From Deltaproteobacteria bacterium (GTDB lineage: Bacteria > Desulfobacterota > Desulfuromonadia > Geobacterales > Geobacteraceae), in the NCBI GenBank assembly GCA_021848385.1, contig JAJZUQ010000034.1:1-34538 (forward strand): a stretch of 34,538 nt of DNA. Direction: 5' to 3'. Position numbers and translations under genes: made by a program. Every line of letters begins with the position of its first letter. Positions within the stretch are counted from its first letter, which is position 1. Positions 1 through 8,241 of this stretch are shown here, piece after piece. The notes beneath the pieces are model-generated. The model was given only the letters and a program-made list of their open reading frames with translations. It did not search any database and was not told the origin of the DNA.

Positions 1-90
1 GGGGTAAATATGCCCCGGGTGGACATGCTGCGGGCCTTGCTTGCCATTGTCGATCAGGATACCACCGGTGTGGATGTAACAGCTGACTAA
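1..90 (+). CDS. C-terminal fragment of an upstream protein (possibly ketopantoate reductase)
   Basis: An open frame enters from the window edge and ends at a TAA at 88-90, giving 29 residues that include MPRVDMLRALLAIVDQ. The amphipathic helix with an M/T-P-x-V-x-x-L-x-A-L-L pattern resembles the last helix of PanE/ApbA-type ketopantoate reductases. That resemblance is weak and rests on a few residues. The 5' end is outside the window, so neither start nor domain content can be judged. It could also be an accidental open frame. The next gene begins almost 300 bp later behind its own promoter, so the fragment is not part of the glnBA unit. Confidence 0.4.
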   Translation, partial: GVNMPRVDMLRALLAIVDQDTTGVDVTAD

Positions 91-212
91 ATTGCGGGCA
101 GTGCCTGTTTGAACTGCGCAAATTATGTGCTACGATTTTTACTGCTCACGAATAATATCCGGGGTATAATTGTAACCTGCTTGAATTATTGGCTAAAATA
201 TTTGCTGTTTTT

Positions 213-228
213 TGGTAAGCAACTTGCA
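213..228 (+). promoter_or_regulatory. Candidate sigma-54 (-24/-12) promoter of glnBA
   Basis: TTGGTAAGCAACTTGCA carries the invariant GG and GC dinucleotides separated by exactly 10 bp, and the TTGC half matches the -12 consensus. Sigma-54 control of PII and glutamine synthetase genes is common in proteobacteria. Transcription would start near 239, leaving a leader of about 145 nt before glnB. I could not resolve a convincing secondary structure or an enhancer-binding palindrome in 91-384. The -24 half (TGGTAA rather than TGGCAC) is imperfect. Confidence 0.6.
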
Positions 229-378
229 AGGGCAGTATTCGTACCGGTTTGATGCTGATTATTCGTTCTGCATGTACCCGATCCACCGGAGGACTGACGA
301 TTGCCAACAGTAATTAACCTTGTGTATTGCCGTCAAGCCACATATAATTCAACATTTCAAATTCAGGGCAGGGGGTGA

Positions 379-723
<345 letters not shown>

Positions 724-757
724 TAGTTGAAACATTTATTTTGAAAGGAGATCGTAG

Positions 758-2170
758 ATGACCCCGAAACAAGTAGTAGAGTTTGCAAAAGAGAATGGCG
801 CACTGATGGTTGACTTCAAATTCATGGATTTTGTTGGCACCTGGCAGCACGTTTCCGTGCCCATTACCGAGTTCGACGAGGATACCTTCGAAGAAGGTCA
901 GGGATTTGACGGCTCGTCCATTCGTGGCTGGCAGCCGATTCACGCGTCCGACATGATCCTGCTGCCGGACCCGGACTCGGCCAAAATGGATCCCTTCATT
1001 GCCGTGCCGACCCTTTCAATCATCTGTAACATCTTCGACCCGATCACCAAGGAAGATTACAGCCGCGACCCGCGCAACATCGCCCGCAAAGCCGAAGCAT
1101 ACCTGAAGTCCACCGGCCTCGGCGATACGGCGTTCTTTGGACCTGAAGCCGAATTTTTCATCTTCGATGAAGTCCGTTATGACTCTACCTCCAACCAGTC
1201 GTTCTACATGGTTGACTCGGTTGAAGGTGCATGGAACACCGGCCGCGAAGAGTTCCCCAACCTGGGGTACAAACCGCGTCACAAGGAAGGCTATTTCCCC
1301 TGTTCGCCGGTCGATTCCCAGAACGACCTGCGTAACGAGATGGTCATGGAACTCCAGAAGGTGGGTATCCGTGTCGAATGTCAGCACCACGAAGTTGCCA
1401 CCGGCGGCCAGGCCGAGATCGATATGCGCTTCTCCTCGCTGGTAGATATGGCCGACCAGCTGCAGTGGTTCAAATATGTCATCAAAAACGTCGCCTACCG
1501 TAACGGCAAGACCGCTACCTTCATGCCGAAGCCGCTCTATGGCGACAACGGTTCAGGCATGCACTGTCACCAGTCCATCTGGAAGGACGGTCAAAACCTG
1601 TTTGCCGGCGACAAATACGGCGGGTTGTCCCAGATGGCCCTCTGGTACATCGGTGGTATTATCAAGCACGCCAAGGCCCTCTGTGCTATTACCAACCCGA
1701 CTACCAACAGCTATAAACGTCTAGTGCCGGGCTTCGAAGCTCCTGTCAATATGGCATACTCCAGCCGTAACCGTTCCGCCTCACTGCGGATCCCGATGAT
1801 GTCCTCCAATCCGAAGGCCAAGCGGATCGAATACCGCACGCCGGATCCCTCCTGTAACGGTTACCTGGCCTTCGCCGCCATGCTGATGGCAGGTCTGGAC
1901 GGCATCGAGAACAAAATAGATCCGGGTCAGCCCCTGGACAAGGATATCTACGGGCTTTCCCCTGAAGAGCTCAAAGATATTCCGTCCGCACCGGGAACCC
2001 TGGAAGAGGCACTCAACTGCCTCAGAGAAGACCATGACTTCCTTCTCAAGGGGGATGTCTTCACCCCCGACGTTATCGAAAAGTGGATCGAGTACAAGAT
2101 GGAGGCCGAGGTAAATCCGGTCAGAATGCGCCCGGTACCGTTGGAATTCAATCTTTACTACGACATCTAA
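758..2170 (+). CDS. glnA: Glutamine synthetase type I (GlnA)
   Basis: A 470-residue dodecameric glutamine synthetase, which makes glutamine from glutamate, ammonia and ATP in the cytoplasm. Visible family motifs are the beta-grasp segment DGSSIRGWQ, the metal and substrate region [21 protein letters not shown], and the ATP-binding stretch from [10 protein letters not shown] to SASLRIP. The loop LDKDIYGL places a tyrosine at residue 398 (Tyr397 in mature numbering), the adenylylation target, so control by GlnE-type adenylylation is possible. AAAGGAG sits 7-8 nt before the ATG. The gene follows glnB by 34 nt and ends before a strong terminator. Length and motifs fit the adenylylated class I-beta form. 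Confidence 0.98.
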   Translation: MTPKQVVEFAKENGALMVDFKFMDFVGTWQHVSVPITEFDEDTFEEGQGFDGSSIRGWQPIHASDMILLPDPDSAKMDPFIAVPTLSIICNIFDPITKEDYSRDPRNIARKAEAYLKSTGLGDTAFFGPEAEFFIFDEVRYDSTSNQSFYMVDSVEGAWNTGREEFPNLGYKPRHKEGYFPCSPVDSQNDLRNEMVMELQKVGIRVECQHHEVATGGQAEIDMRFSSLVDMADQLQWFKYVIKNVAYRNGKTATFMPKPLYGDNGSGMHCHQSIWKDGQNLFAGDKYGGLSQMALWYIGGIIKHAKALCAITNPTTNSYKRLVPGFEAPVNMAYSSRNRSASLRIPMMSSNPKAKRIEYRTPDPSCNGYLAFAAMLMAGLDGIENKIDPGQPLDKDIYGLSPEELKDIPSAPGTLEEALNCLREDHDFLLKGDVFTPDVIEKWIEYKMEAEVNPVRMRPVPLEFNLYYDI

Positions 2171-2191
2171 TCACGACGTACCATCTGGCAG

Positions 2192-2230
2192 CAAAGAAAG
2201 GCGGGGGCAATCCCGCCTTTCTTTGTATTT
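2192..2230 (+). terminator. Rho-independent terminator after glnA
   Basis: A perfect 14-bp inverted repeat (2192-2205 with 2212-2225) surrounds a 6-nt loop. The GC-rich core GGCGGG is flanked by A-rich and T-rich arms, which makes it potentially bidirectional. It starts 22 nt after the glnA stop. Confidence 0.92.
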
Positions 2231-2281
2231 TGTGTGCGCCATATAAGGCGTGTTTACCTGAAGCCTCATTTATCCTATATT

Positions 2282-2463
2282 CGGCAGTTGAACACTGCCT
2301 TCACTCGTACTAAAGGGCTATTTCTGTAATTCCAGGCTCATTGCGCTGCATCCGATCACCTCACCCTGCGGGTTCGGACAGGATCGGCTGCGGACGCTTC
2401 ATTTCGCCAAGAATTACGACGAAATACCCCTCATGTACTCCTTCCGGCAGCATTCAACTGCCG
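2282..2463. repeat. 182-bp palindromic repeat element, copy 1
   Basis: This element matches 19859-20040 at all but about eight positions, with no length change. Its ends are an 18-bp inverted repeat, CGGCAGTTGAA-CA-CTGCC against the complement of the right end, with two mismatches. The similarity continues inward: GTAC, AGGG-TATTTC, TAATTC and TGC..CCGATC recur in order on the opposite strand, so the whole unit can fold into one long imperfect hairpin. Each end is itself a small hairpin (GGCAGT-TGAAC-ACTGCC). It codes for nothing convincing. Its right end lies 9 bp from the stop of the convergent DUF3300 gene. The structure is MITE-like or REP/BIME-like; no transposase is nearby. Confidence 0.88.
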
Positions 2464-2472
2464 TTTTCAAGC

Positions 2473-3666
2473 CTAACGTTGTGGCAGTCTCCTTCCTCCA
2501 GACGGTGCTTGACGGGGGGCTTGCTGATGCGTCGGGCTTGAGACTGGCCGAGGGCTGGAAACTGCCGGGCGTTGTGCCGGGGCCGGCCGGGTGGGTTGTT
2601 GTATAGCACCTCTGCTGGTCTGGCCGCGTTCACGGTACGTAGTAGCGTCCTTGCGGTTGCCGTAGCCGCCATAACCCGTTTGCGATGCTGGTTGTGCCCT
2701 CTGGACGTCACGGCCACGGTACACGTCCGTCGTGGCTGGACGTGCCGGCGGGCGGCTTCCCGTTGAGGCCGGACCGGGCTGTACAACTCTGGCCGGAGGC
2801 AATGTGTGGCCAGTGCGCGCACGCTGGAGCTGAACGTTTCGACGAAGCTCCTCACGGTAGCGTACCGTATCGTGGCGGATTACTTTGTTGTTGACAGCGA
2901 CTACGCGGTAACTGTTGCTGATGTAGACATTGTTCCCGACAGTGATATGCGGGCGGGCGCGGCTGATCCAGCCGCCTCCCTGCCAACCGTGGTAGTAGAC
3001 ACGATGCCTATGCCAGTCGCAATCGCGGTTCAGCCAGGCACCGATCGTGAATCCGATGCCAAAGGAAATGAATCCGTACCCAGCTGGGGGGGCTTCAACG
3101 TAAACCGCCATGGGATCATACTGGGGGACATACACCACATCGGGTTCGGCTGGAACGATACTGATGATCCCTCCTTCGTCAACCACCTGCTGCTCAGCAG
3201 TGGATACGAGATTCCCTTCAGCCTCTGCCTCTGCACGCAGGCGCTGGATCGCATCCATCACATCCTGCGGCTGACTGGCGTAAGCCTGCCCCAGGGATAC
3301 GGTCCAGTCATACTTCTGGTCCATCATGAAGAGCACGTCGGGATAATGGGCTACCGCCTTGACACTCACATCCCACTGCTGGTCGTCGATCAGGGCGGAT
3401 TTCCCGTACTGTCCCATATAACGGACCGCCAAATCGATCTGATCGATAAACGTCGCCGCCGGGAGGATCTGGGCGAGCAGCGGATCAGGGTAGAGCGCAA
3501 TGGGAGCGAGCAAATCATCCAGTTCCTCCGCAGTGAAGAGAGTAGCATTCCCCTCTTCCATTGTGTCGGGAGGAGCATACTGGTCACTGTCGGCAATTGC
3601 GACCTGCCCTGCGAAAAGACCCAAGGTGAGGAGTGCTGCAGGTAGTGTGATCAGAATTCTTGTCAT
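2473..3666 (-). CDS. DUF3300 family secreted/envelope protein
   Basis: The protein has about 397 residues. I chose the ATG at 3666 because GGAGAGG lies 5 nt upstream and translation then begins directly with the signal peptide MTRILITLPAALLTLGLFAG...AIA; a further upstream ATG at 3696 would add ten unlikely residues. The following region has the DUF3300 signature: LDDLLAPIALYPDPLLAQIL, then the YMGQYGKSALIDDQQWDVSV block and VVYVPQYDPMAVY. A glycine/aromatic stretch (HRHRVYYHGWQGGGW) precedes a long low-complexity tail rich in Pro, Arg, Gln and Ser, probably disordered. The molecular function of DUF3300 is unknown to me. The gene lies 99 nt downstream of a lipoprotein gene on the same strand, so the two are probably co-transcribed. 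Function is not inferred beyond an envelope location. Confidence 0.85.
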   Translation of the reverse strand: MTRILITLPAALLTLGLFAGQVAIADSDQYAPPDTMEEGNATLFTAEELDDLLAPIALYPDPLLAQILPAATFIDQIDLAVRYMGQYGKSALIDDQQWDVSVKAVAHYPDVLFMMDQKYDWTVSLGQAYASQPQDVMDAIQRLRAEAEAEGNLVSTAEQQVVDEGGIISIVPAEPDVVYVPQYDPMAVYVEAPPAGYGFISFGIGFTIGAWLNRDCDWHRHRVYYHGWQGGGWISRARPHITVGNNVYISNSYRVVAVNNKVIRHDTVRYREELRRNVQLQRARTGHTLPPARVVQPGPASTGSRPPARPATTDVYRGRDVQRAQPASQTGYGGYGNRKDATTYRERGQTSRGAIQQPTRPAPAQRPAVSSPRPVSSPTHQQAPRQAPSGGRRLPQR

Positions 3667-3765
3667 GTGCCTCTCCATGAACTTCGGCTGTTGCACTCGT
3701 AGTGTTACAGTTTACCACAAACTGCAGAGCAGCTATCCGTGGAACTCGATGCCCTTTCCCCTGCA

Positions 3766-4632
3766 CTATCCCCGTCTTCCGCCTCGAAATGCGGGACGAT
3801 GGAATTGTCCATCAAAGTGTTCCCGGTCGTGCTCATATCGTCCGTACTCCACGTCGCGGTAATAACGGATTTTGTCAATTCGATACCTGCGTAATGCTGG
3901 TGGGTAATATCTCCCCGAGGCAAGTACCCACGGGCCGTTGTAATACGGCCCACGATACCAGCGCCCGCCGTACAAGTACAGATAGTCACTCCCCGTAAAT
4001 ACCAGGTCATAAGGAACCCCGACTGCCACGTACAGCCTGAGTGCAGGTGAATAGATGAACTGTGGGGCGTCATCCATATACACCTCGGTGGGAGAGGGGT
4101 AGTCTGGCTGTGACAAGACCTCTGGCTGGCTGTCGGGCGGAACCATCACCGCTGGCGAGTTGGGTGCGGCAGCGGGCGTGGCTACTCCACGAGAGCGGAA
4201 TCCTGGTACCTGATTCCCATAGGAATACATGCACTGAACATAGGCATTGTCATACCTGCGTTGTGCTACGCTGCCGTATACTCCACCAGAATCCGAGCCC
4301 GTAGCCGTCCCGACGAGAAGCCCGCTTGCGGCCCCGATAAGGGCACCCGCTCCGGTGTGACCGGAAGCTGAACCTAAGACTGCACCGAGCCCTGTTCCTA
4401 CAGCCGTCCCGACGACTGCCCCCGTAGCAACATTTGTTTCGTAGGTCTCCTGCGCCGCTATCCCTGACTGTTGCTGTGCCCACTGCCTGCAGGTCGCGTC
4501 CTCGGTCCGGAATGTATCAAATGATTTCCCCTGTGCTGGCAGGACGTTGACGGATGGTCCCGGTGGAAGAGTTGCGCAACCGCCCAACACCAGCACCAGG
4601 AGAAGTGGTTTGATTCGTTGCATGGATCTCAT
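3766..4632 (-). CDS. Glycine-zipper lipoprotein with YXWGXW-like C-terminal region
   Basis: The protein has about 288 residues from the ATG at 4632, which has AGGAGG 9 nt upstream. The reading frame extends further 5' but lacks a better start. The N-terminus MRSMQRIKPLLLVLVLGGC is a lipoprotein signal with lipobox LGGC. Residues from about 65 to 115 form a glycine zipper (AVVGTAVGTGLGAVLGSASG, then GAGALIGAASGLLVGTATG), typical of membrane-inserting envelope proteins. The C-terminal part is rich in Tyr, Gly and Arg (LYLYGGRWYRGPYYNGPW), like YXWGXW-repeat lipoproteins. It is divergent from baeS, sharing the intergenic region that holds the candidate BaeR operator, and precedes the DUF3300 gene. 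A role in envelope stress is an inference from position only. Confidence 0.8.
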   Translation of the reverse strand: MRSMQRIKPLLLVLVLGGCATLPPGPSVNVLPAQGKSFDTFRTEDATCRQWAQQQSGIAAQETYETNVATGAVVGTAVGTGLGAVLGSASGHTGAGALIGAASGLLVGTATGSDSGGVYGSVAQRRYDNAYVQCMYSYGNQVPGFRSRGVATPAAAPNSPAVMVPPDSQPEVLSQPDYPSPTEVYMDDAPQFIYSPALRLYVAVGVPYDLVFTGSDYLYLYGGRWYRGPYYNGPWVLASGRYYPPALRRYRIDKIRYYRDVEYGRYEHDREHFDGQFHRPAFRGGRRG

Positions 4633-4758
4633 GGGTTCATACCTCCTGTCGGTAGCGGCGGAGAAGACACATCCAATGTCTTTACGCCTGGGAATACTCT
4701 CTATGGGTAGTTCGTTATTGTTGTTGTTTCTGCTTTCTGAAAACAACGTACCTCAAAA

Positions 4759-4787
4759 ATGTGGAATGAATATGGAGAAAATGTGGA
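4759..4787 (+). promoter_or_regulatory. Candidate BaeR operator: three direct repeats at 11-bp spacing
   Basis: ATGTGGA (4759-4765), ATATGGA (4770-4776) and ATGTGGA (4781-4787) recur at an exact 11-bp period, as expected for head-to-tail binding of OmpR-family regulators on one DNA face. The core TATGGAGAAAA resembles the complement of the enterobacterial BaeR box (TTTTTCTCCAT...). The array ends 3 bp before the candidate -35 of baeS, a position suited to activation. It also lies between baeS and the divergent lipoprotein gene and could act on both. Confidence 0.55.
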
Positions 4788-4790
4788 TTT

Positions 4791-4819
4791 TTGCCCAATA
4801 TCCGGAATCGCGCTTTTAT
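4791..4819 (+). promoter_or_regulatory. Candidate sigma-70-type promoter of baeSR-mdtABC
   Basis: TTGCCC at 4791-4796 and TTTTAT at 4814-4819 are separated by 17 bp. Both boxes are imperfect (about four of six consensus bases each), which suits a promoter that needs an activator. It lies directly downstream of the 11-bp repeats and 49 bp before the first baeS ATG. Confidence 0.45.
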
Positions 4820-4867
4820 TTTTTCTGAAAACTGATTACGATTCATCTGACTCACGCAGTCAATTCC

Positions 4868-6325
4868 ATGAGTACGAGTTGTGAAACGATGAAATTGAAT
4901 GTAACCCATAGGGTTTTTGTGGCGATTCTCGCTGCCAATGCAATCATAGTCCTCTGCATGTTCCTGCTCATGCAGTGGAGTATGAATCGCGGTTTTCTCA
5001 AGTACGTTAACCAACTCGAACAAAACCGCATGGACCGCCTGGCGGTGAAACTTGGACGGGCGTACGGTGCCGGGGAGGGATGGGAATCCCTTCGAAAAGC
5101 ACCAGACGGGATACCACGGCTAATCAGTGAAACGGTCGCCGAGGATTCTACGCAACCCTTTTCTCCTGCAGTTGCCAATGAACTGCGTGACACCCGTAAC
5201 CATCCTGAACCATCCCCCATGAAACGTTACCATCGGCTGGAAAGACGGATCGTCGTCCTGAACGCCAATCGGGAACAGATATTCGGTGTACACAATCCAG
5301 CAGACATCGAAATCTTCAAACCAATTGATTTCAACGGGAAGGTGGTAGGGTATCTGGGGCTTATCCCCAGCAAATTTCTTTCGGATATCCACCAGCTCAG
5401 ATTCGTCAAAGAGCAGAAACTGGTTTTTGCGTTCGTTGCCCTGCTCATGCTGCTTGTTGCGGCCGCGATAGCGCTTCCCCTGGCGCGTCGTCTGGTCCGT
5501 CCGCTCAGAAAGCTGGCTGCAGCCACCAGCCATCTTTCGTCGGGGCGCTACGATATCCGGGTTCCCGTCGAGTCCGACGACGAGTTCGGCCATCTTTCCC
5601 GGGACTTCAACGCATTGGCGCTGAGTCTCGATAAAAACGAGCAGGCCCGTCGCCAGTTCGTGGCCGACATATCCCATGAATTGCGTACCCCGCTGGCCAT
5701 TCTGGGGGGCGAAATAGAGGCTATCCAGGACGGGGTCCAGGATCTGTCGTACGAATCGATCTCTTCACTCCAGGTTGAGGTTTACCGCATCAACAGGCTC
5801 GTCGATGATCTGTACCAATTGGCCCTTTCCGACGTGGGAGCCCTTGCATACCGAAAATCCGAGGTAAACTTGTCCGAGATCCTCACGGAATCGATCGACC
5901 GCGTTCGACCGAAATTTGCCGAAAACAAGGTTTCCTTACATGTGGACGTGCCACAGGGTGCTGTTCCCGTCTACGCAGATGCAGAGCGTTTGGCGCAACT
6001 CTTCGGCAACCTGCTGGAAAATTCCCAAAAATATACCGATACCGGGGGGGCGCTTGACGTAACGCTCGAATCGGCAAACGGAGGGGTAATCGTCGATTTT
6101 AAGGATAGTGCGCCGGGTGTTTCTGAAGAAGAACGGGGGAAGCTGTTCGATCGTCTCTTTCGGGTGGAAGCATCACGCTGCAGGGCCACCGGTGGGGCAG
6201 GCCTGGGCCTTGCGATCTGCCGCAATATCGTCGAAGCCCATGAAGGTGCGATAGAAGCTTTTCCTTCGCCCCTCGGCGGTGTCTGGATAAGAATCACCCT
6301 GCCACTTGCGGAAAGTCACCGATGA
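4868..6325 (+). CDS. baeS: Envelope-stress sensor histidine kinase, BaeS-type
   Basis: The kinase has 485 residues from the ATG at 4868. Neither this ATG nor the in-frame one at 4889 has a good ribosome site, so the start is uncertain by seven residues. Order of parts: TM1 (about 17-37), periplasmic sensor region (about 40-180), TM2 (about 181-204), HAMP, HisKA with [18 protein letters not shown] (phospho-acceptor His270), then the HATPase with N-box [13 protein letters not shown] and G-boxes [10 protein letters not shown] and GGAGLGLAI. Stretches such as the H-box region, EAIQDGVQ and the catalytic domain read very like E. coli BaeS. It overlaps baeR by 4 nt. It probably autophosphorylates on envelope damage and passes phosphate to BaeR. 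The signal is unknown here. Confidence 0.92.
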   Translation: MSTSCETMKLNVTHRVFVAILAANAIIVLCMFLLMQWSMNRGFLKYVNQLEQNRMDRLAVKLGRAYGAGEGWESLRKAPDGIPRLISETVAEDSTQPFSPAVANELRDTRNHPEPSPMKRYHRLERRIVVLNANREQIFGVHNPADIEIFKPIDFNGKVVGYLGLIPSKFLSDIHQLRFVKEQKLVFAFVALLMLLVAAAIALPLARRLVRPLRKLAAATSHLSSGRYDIRVPVESDDEFGHLSRDFNALALSLDKNEQARRQFVADISHELRTPLAILGGEIEAIQDGVQDLSYESISSLQVEVYRINRLVDDLYQLALSDVGALAYRKSEVNLSEILTESIDRVRPKFAENKVSLHVDVPQGAVPVYADAERLAQLFGNLLENSQKYTDTGGALDVTLESANGGVIVDFKDSAPGVSEEERGKLFDRLFRVEASRCRATGGAGLGLAICRNIVEAHEGAIEAFPSPLGGVWIRITLPLAESHR

Positions 6326-6999
6326 ATCATGCCATTCTGATTGTCGAAGATGAACCCAAGCTGGCGCGACTCCTGAGTAATTACCTGCGCCAGGCCGGGT
6401 ATGAACCGCACTGTCTGGAGAACGGCCTGGATGTCCTGCCACTGGTTCGTGAAAGGATGCCGGCCCTGATTCTGCTGGACCTGATGCTGCCGGGGAAGAG
6501 CGGCATGGAAATCTGCAAGGAGATCCGCTCGTTTTCAACAGTGCCGATTATCATGGTGACTGCCCGCATCGAGGAAATCGACCGGCTCCTTGGCCTCGAA
6601 CTCGGCGCTGACGATTACATCTGCAAACCGTTCAGTCCCCGGGAGGTGGTGGCCCGCGTCAAGGCGGTGTTACGCAGATTCACCAACCAACAACCGTCCG
6701 GTGTGCATTCCCTGCTTCGGTTGGATGAAGAGCGCTTTCAGGCGACGTTGAGCGGCCGGGATCTGGAACTTACCGTCGTCGAATTCAAATTGCTCAGCTT
6801 CCTCGCGGCCAATCCCGGCCGCATCTATGGTCGCGAACAGCTTATGGATCATATCTATCCCGATCAACGCATTGTCAGCGACCGAACCATCGATAGCCAC
6901 ATCAAGAACCTGCGCAAGAAAATTGCTGGCATATCCCCGGAAACCGAGCTGATTCATTCGGTGTATGGGGTCGGGTATAAATACGACGAACTGCAGTGA
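6322..6999 (+). CDS. baeR: OmpR-family response regulator, BaeR-type
   Basis: The protein has 225 residues. The receiver domain has the acidic pair VEDEP, phospho-acceptor Asp53 in [10 protein letters not shown], and the Thr and Lys switch residues in [20 protein letters not shown] and ICKPFSPRE. The C-terminal winged helix contains [15 protein letters not shown] and VYGVGYKY, typical of OmpR/PhoB DNA-binding domains. Sequence blocks closely match E. coli BaeR. The ATG overlaps the baeS stop (ATGA), so translation is coupled. It is followed after 36 nt by mdtA. It most likely binds the 11-bp repeats upstream of baeS and so controls the efflux genes and itself. Confidence 0.93.
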   Translation: MNHAILIVEDEPKLARLLSNYLRQAGYEPHCLENGLDVLPLVRERMPALILLDLMLPGKSGMEICKEIRSFSTVPIIMVTARIEEIDRLLGLELGADDYICKPFSPREVVARVKAVLRRFTNQQPSGVHSLLRLDEERFQATLSGRDLELTVVEFKLLSFLAANPGRIYGREQLMDHIYPDQRIVSDRTIDSHIKNLRKKIAGISPETELIHSVYGVGYKYDELQ

Positions 7000-7035
7000 A
7001 AACATACATTGCCAATGAAATCGAGAGGCGTACGC

Positions 7036-8241
7036 ATGCAAGAAAATGGTAGCGAAACAATCGAATCAAATCCACATTCCTCCAAACGGCCATTCTTCAA
7101 GCAGTGGTGGTTCTGGCTCATACTGCTCTGCCTGATTGTCGGTGGGTTCTTTTCTGTCTGGAAAGAACGGCAGCTTCCATCAGCGGCATCTGCGGCGAGC
7201 AAAAAGGGGGCCTTGCTGCCAACGCCGGTATTCGTGGCTGCTGCCCGCACCGGTGACATGAATCTCTACCTGACCGGCCTGGGTTCCGTCACTCCCCTGA
7301 ACAACGTGACTATCCGCAGCCGAGTTGACGGCCAGCTGATGGATGTTCATTTTCGCGAAGGTCAGAACGTCGTCAAGGGGAGCCTGCTGGCGGTCATCGA
7401 TCCGCGACCGTTCCAGGTGCAGTTGACCCAGGCCGAGGGACAGATGGCCCGCGACCGTGAACAGTTGAATAATGCCCGGCTGGACCTGGAGCGTTACCGC
7501 ACCCTCTGGAAACAGGATTCGATACCCCGGCAGCAGCTGGATACCCAGGAGGCGCTGGTCAGGCAGTATGAGGGGGCTGTCAAGATCGACCAGGGGCAAA
7601 TCGACAGTGCCCGGCTCAATCTCACCTATAGCCGCATCACGGCTCCCGTCAGCGGCAGGGCGGGTTTGCGTCTTGTGGATCCGGGGAACATGGTGCATGC
7701 CACTGATACGGGCGGTTTGCTGACGATTACCCAGGTCCAGCCGATTGCGGTGGTATTTCCGCTCCCCGAAGACAGCCTGCCCCAGGTTCTGCAAAAGATG
7801 AAGGCTGGGCGGCTGACCGTCGAAGCCTTCGACCGTGAAATGAAGCAGAATCTGGCTGCGGGAGAACTTGCCACCGTCGACAATCAGATTGACCCGGCAA
7901 CGGGGACGGTCAAGCTCAAAGCGTTCTTTGCCAACCGGAACAGCGAACTCTTTCCGAATCAGTTCGTCAATGCCCGGCTTCTGCTGGATGTGAAGAAAGA
8001 TGCCATCATCATCCCGTCGGCTGCCCTTCAGCGAAACCCTCAAGGGGCCTTTGTCTTTGTACTGCGGCCGGACAAAACGGTGGCCATGCGAGCGGTCAAG
8101 ATCGGTATTACCCAGGGAGGGGAGGCTACCGTTGTCGAAGGACTGGCGGTTGGAGAGCAGGTGGTCGTGGAGGGTGCGGAGCGGCTGCGGGAGGGGAGCA
8201 AGGTCGAAGTGAAGGAGCCGGGTAGGACACCCAACAAATGA
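7036..8241 (+). CDS. mdtA: RND efflux periplasmic adaptor (MdtA-type membrane fusion protein)
   Basis: The adaptor has about 401 residues from the ATG at 7036, chosen because GAGAGG lies 7 nt upstream; an ATG at 7015 in the same frame has no such site. The N-terminus is charged, then one membrane anchor ([16 protein letters not shown]). Next come the lipoyl/barrel-sandwich halves ([19 protein letters not shown] and [19 protein letters not shown]), the helical hairpin, and the beta-barrel with [17 protein letters not shown] and [11 protein letters not shown]. These are hallmark MdtA stretches. It links the inner-membrane MdtBC pump to the outer-membrane channel. Its stop overlaps the mdtB start by 4 nt. 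Confidence 0.93.
   Translation: MQENGSETIESNPHSSKRPFFKQWWFWLILLCLIVGGFFSVWKERQLPSAASAASKKGALLPTPVFVAAARTGDMNLYLTGLGSVTPLNNVTIRSRVDGQLMDVHFREGQNVVKGSLLAVIDPRPFQVQLTQAEGQMARDREQLNNARLDLERYRTLWKQDSIPRQQLDTQEALVRQYEGAVKIDQGQIDSARLNLTYSRITAPVSGRAGLRLVDPGNMVHATDTGGLLTITQVQPIAVVFPLPEDSLPQVLQKMKAGRLTVEAFDREMKQNLAAGELATVDNQIDPATGTVKLKAFFANRNSELFPNQFVNARLLLDVKKDAIIIPSAALQRNPQGAFVFVLRPDKTVAMRAVKIGITQGGEATVVEGLAVGEQVVVEGAERLREGSKVEVKEPGRTPNK

Noticed and set aside
2341-2541. 66-codon plus-strand frame across the hairpin element
   Set aside because: It spans the repeat and the end of the convergent gene. The second copy of the element does not keep a comparable gene.
2806-3645. 279-codon plus-strand open frame
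   Set aside because: Antisense to the DUF3300 gene, which has a ribosome site, signal peptide and family motifs. The antisense frame has none.
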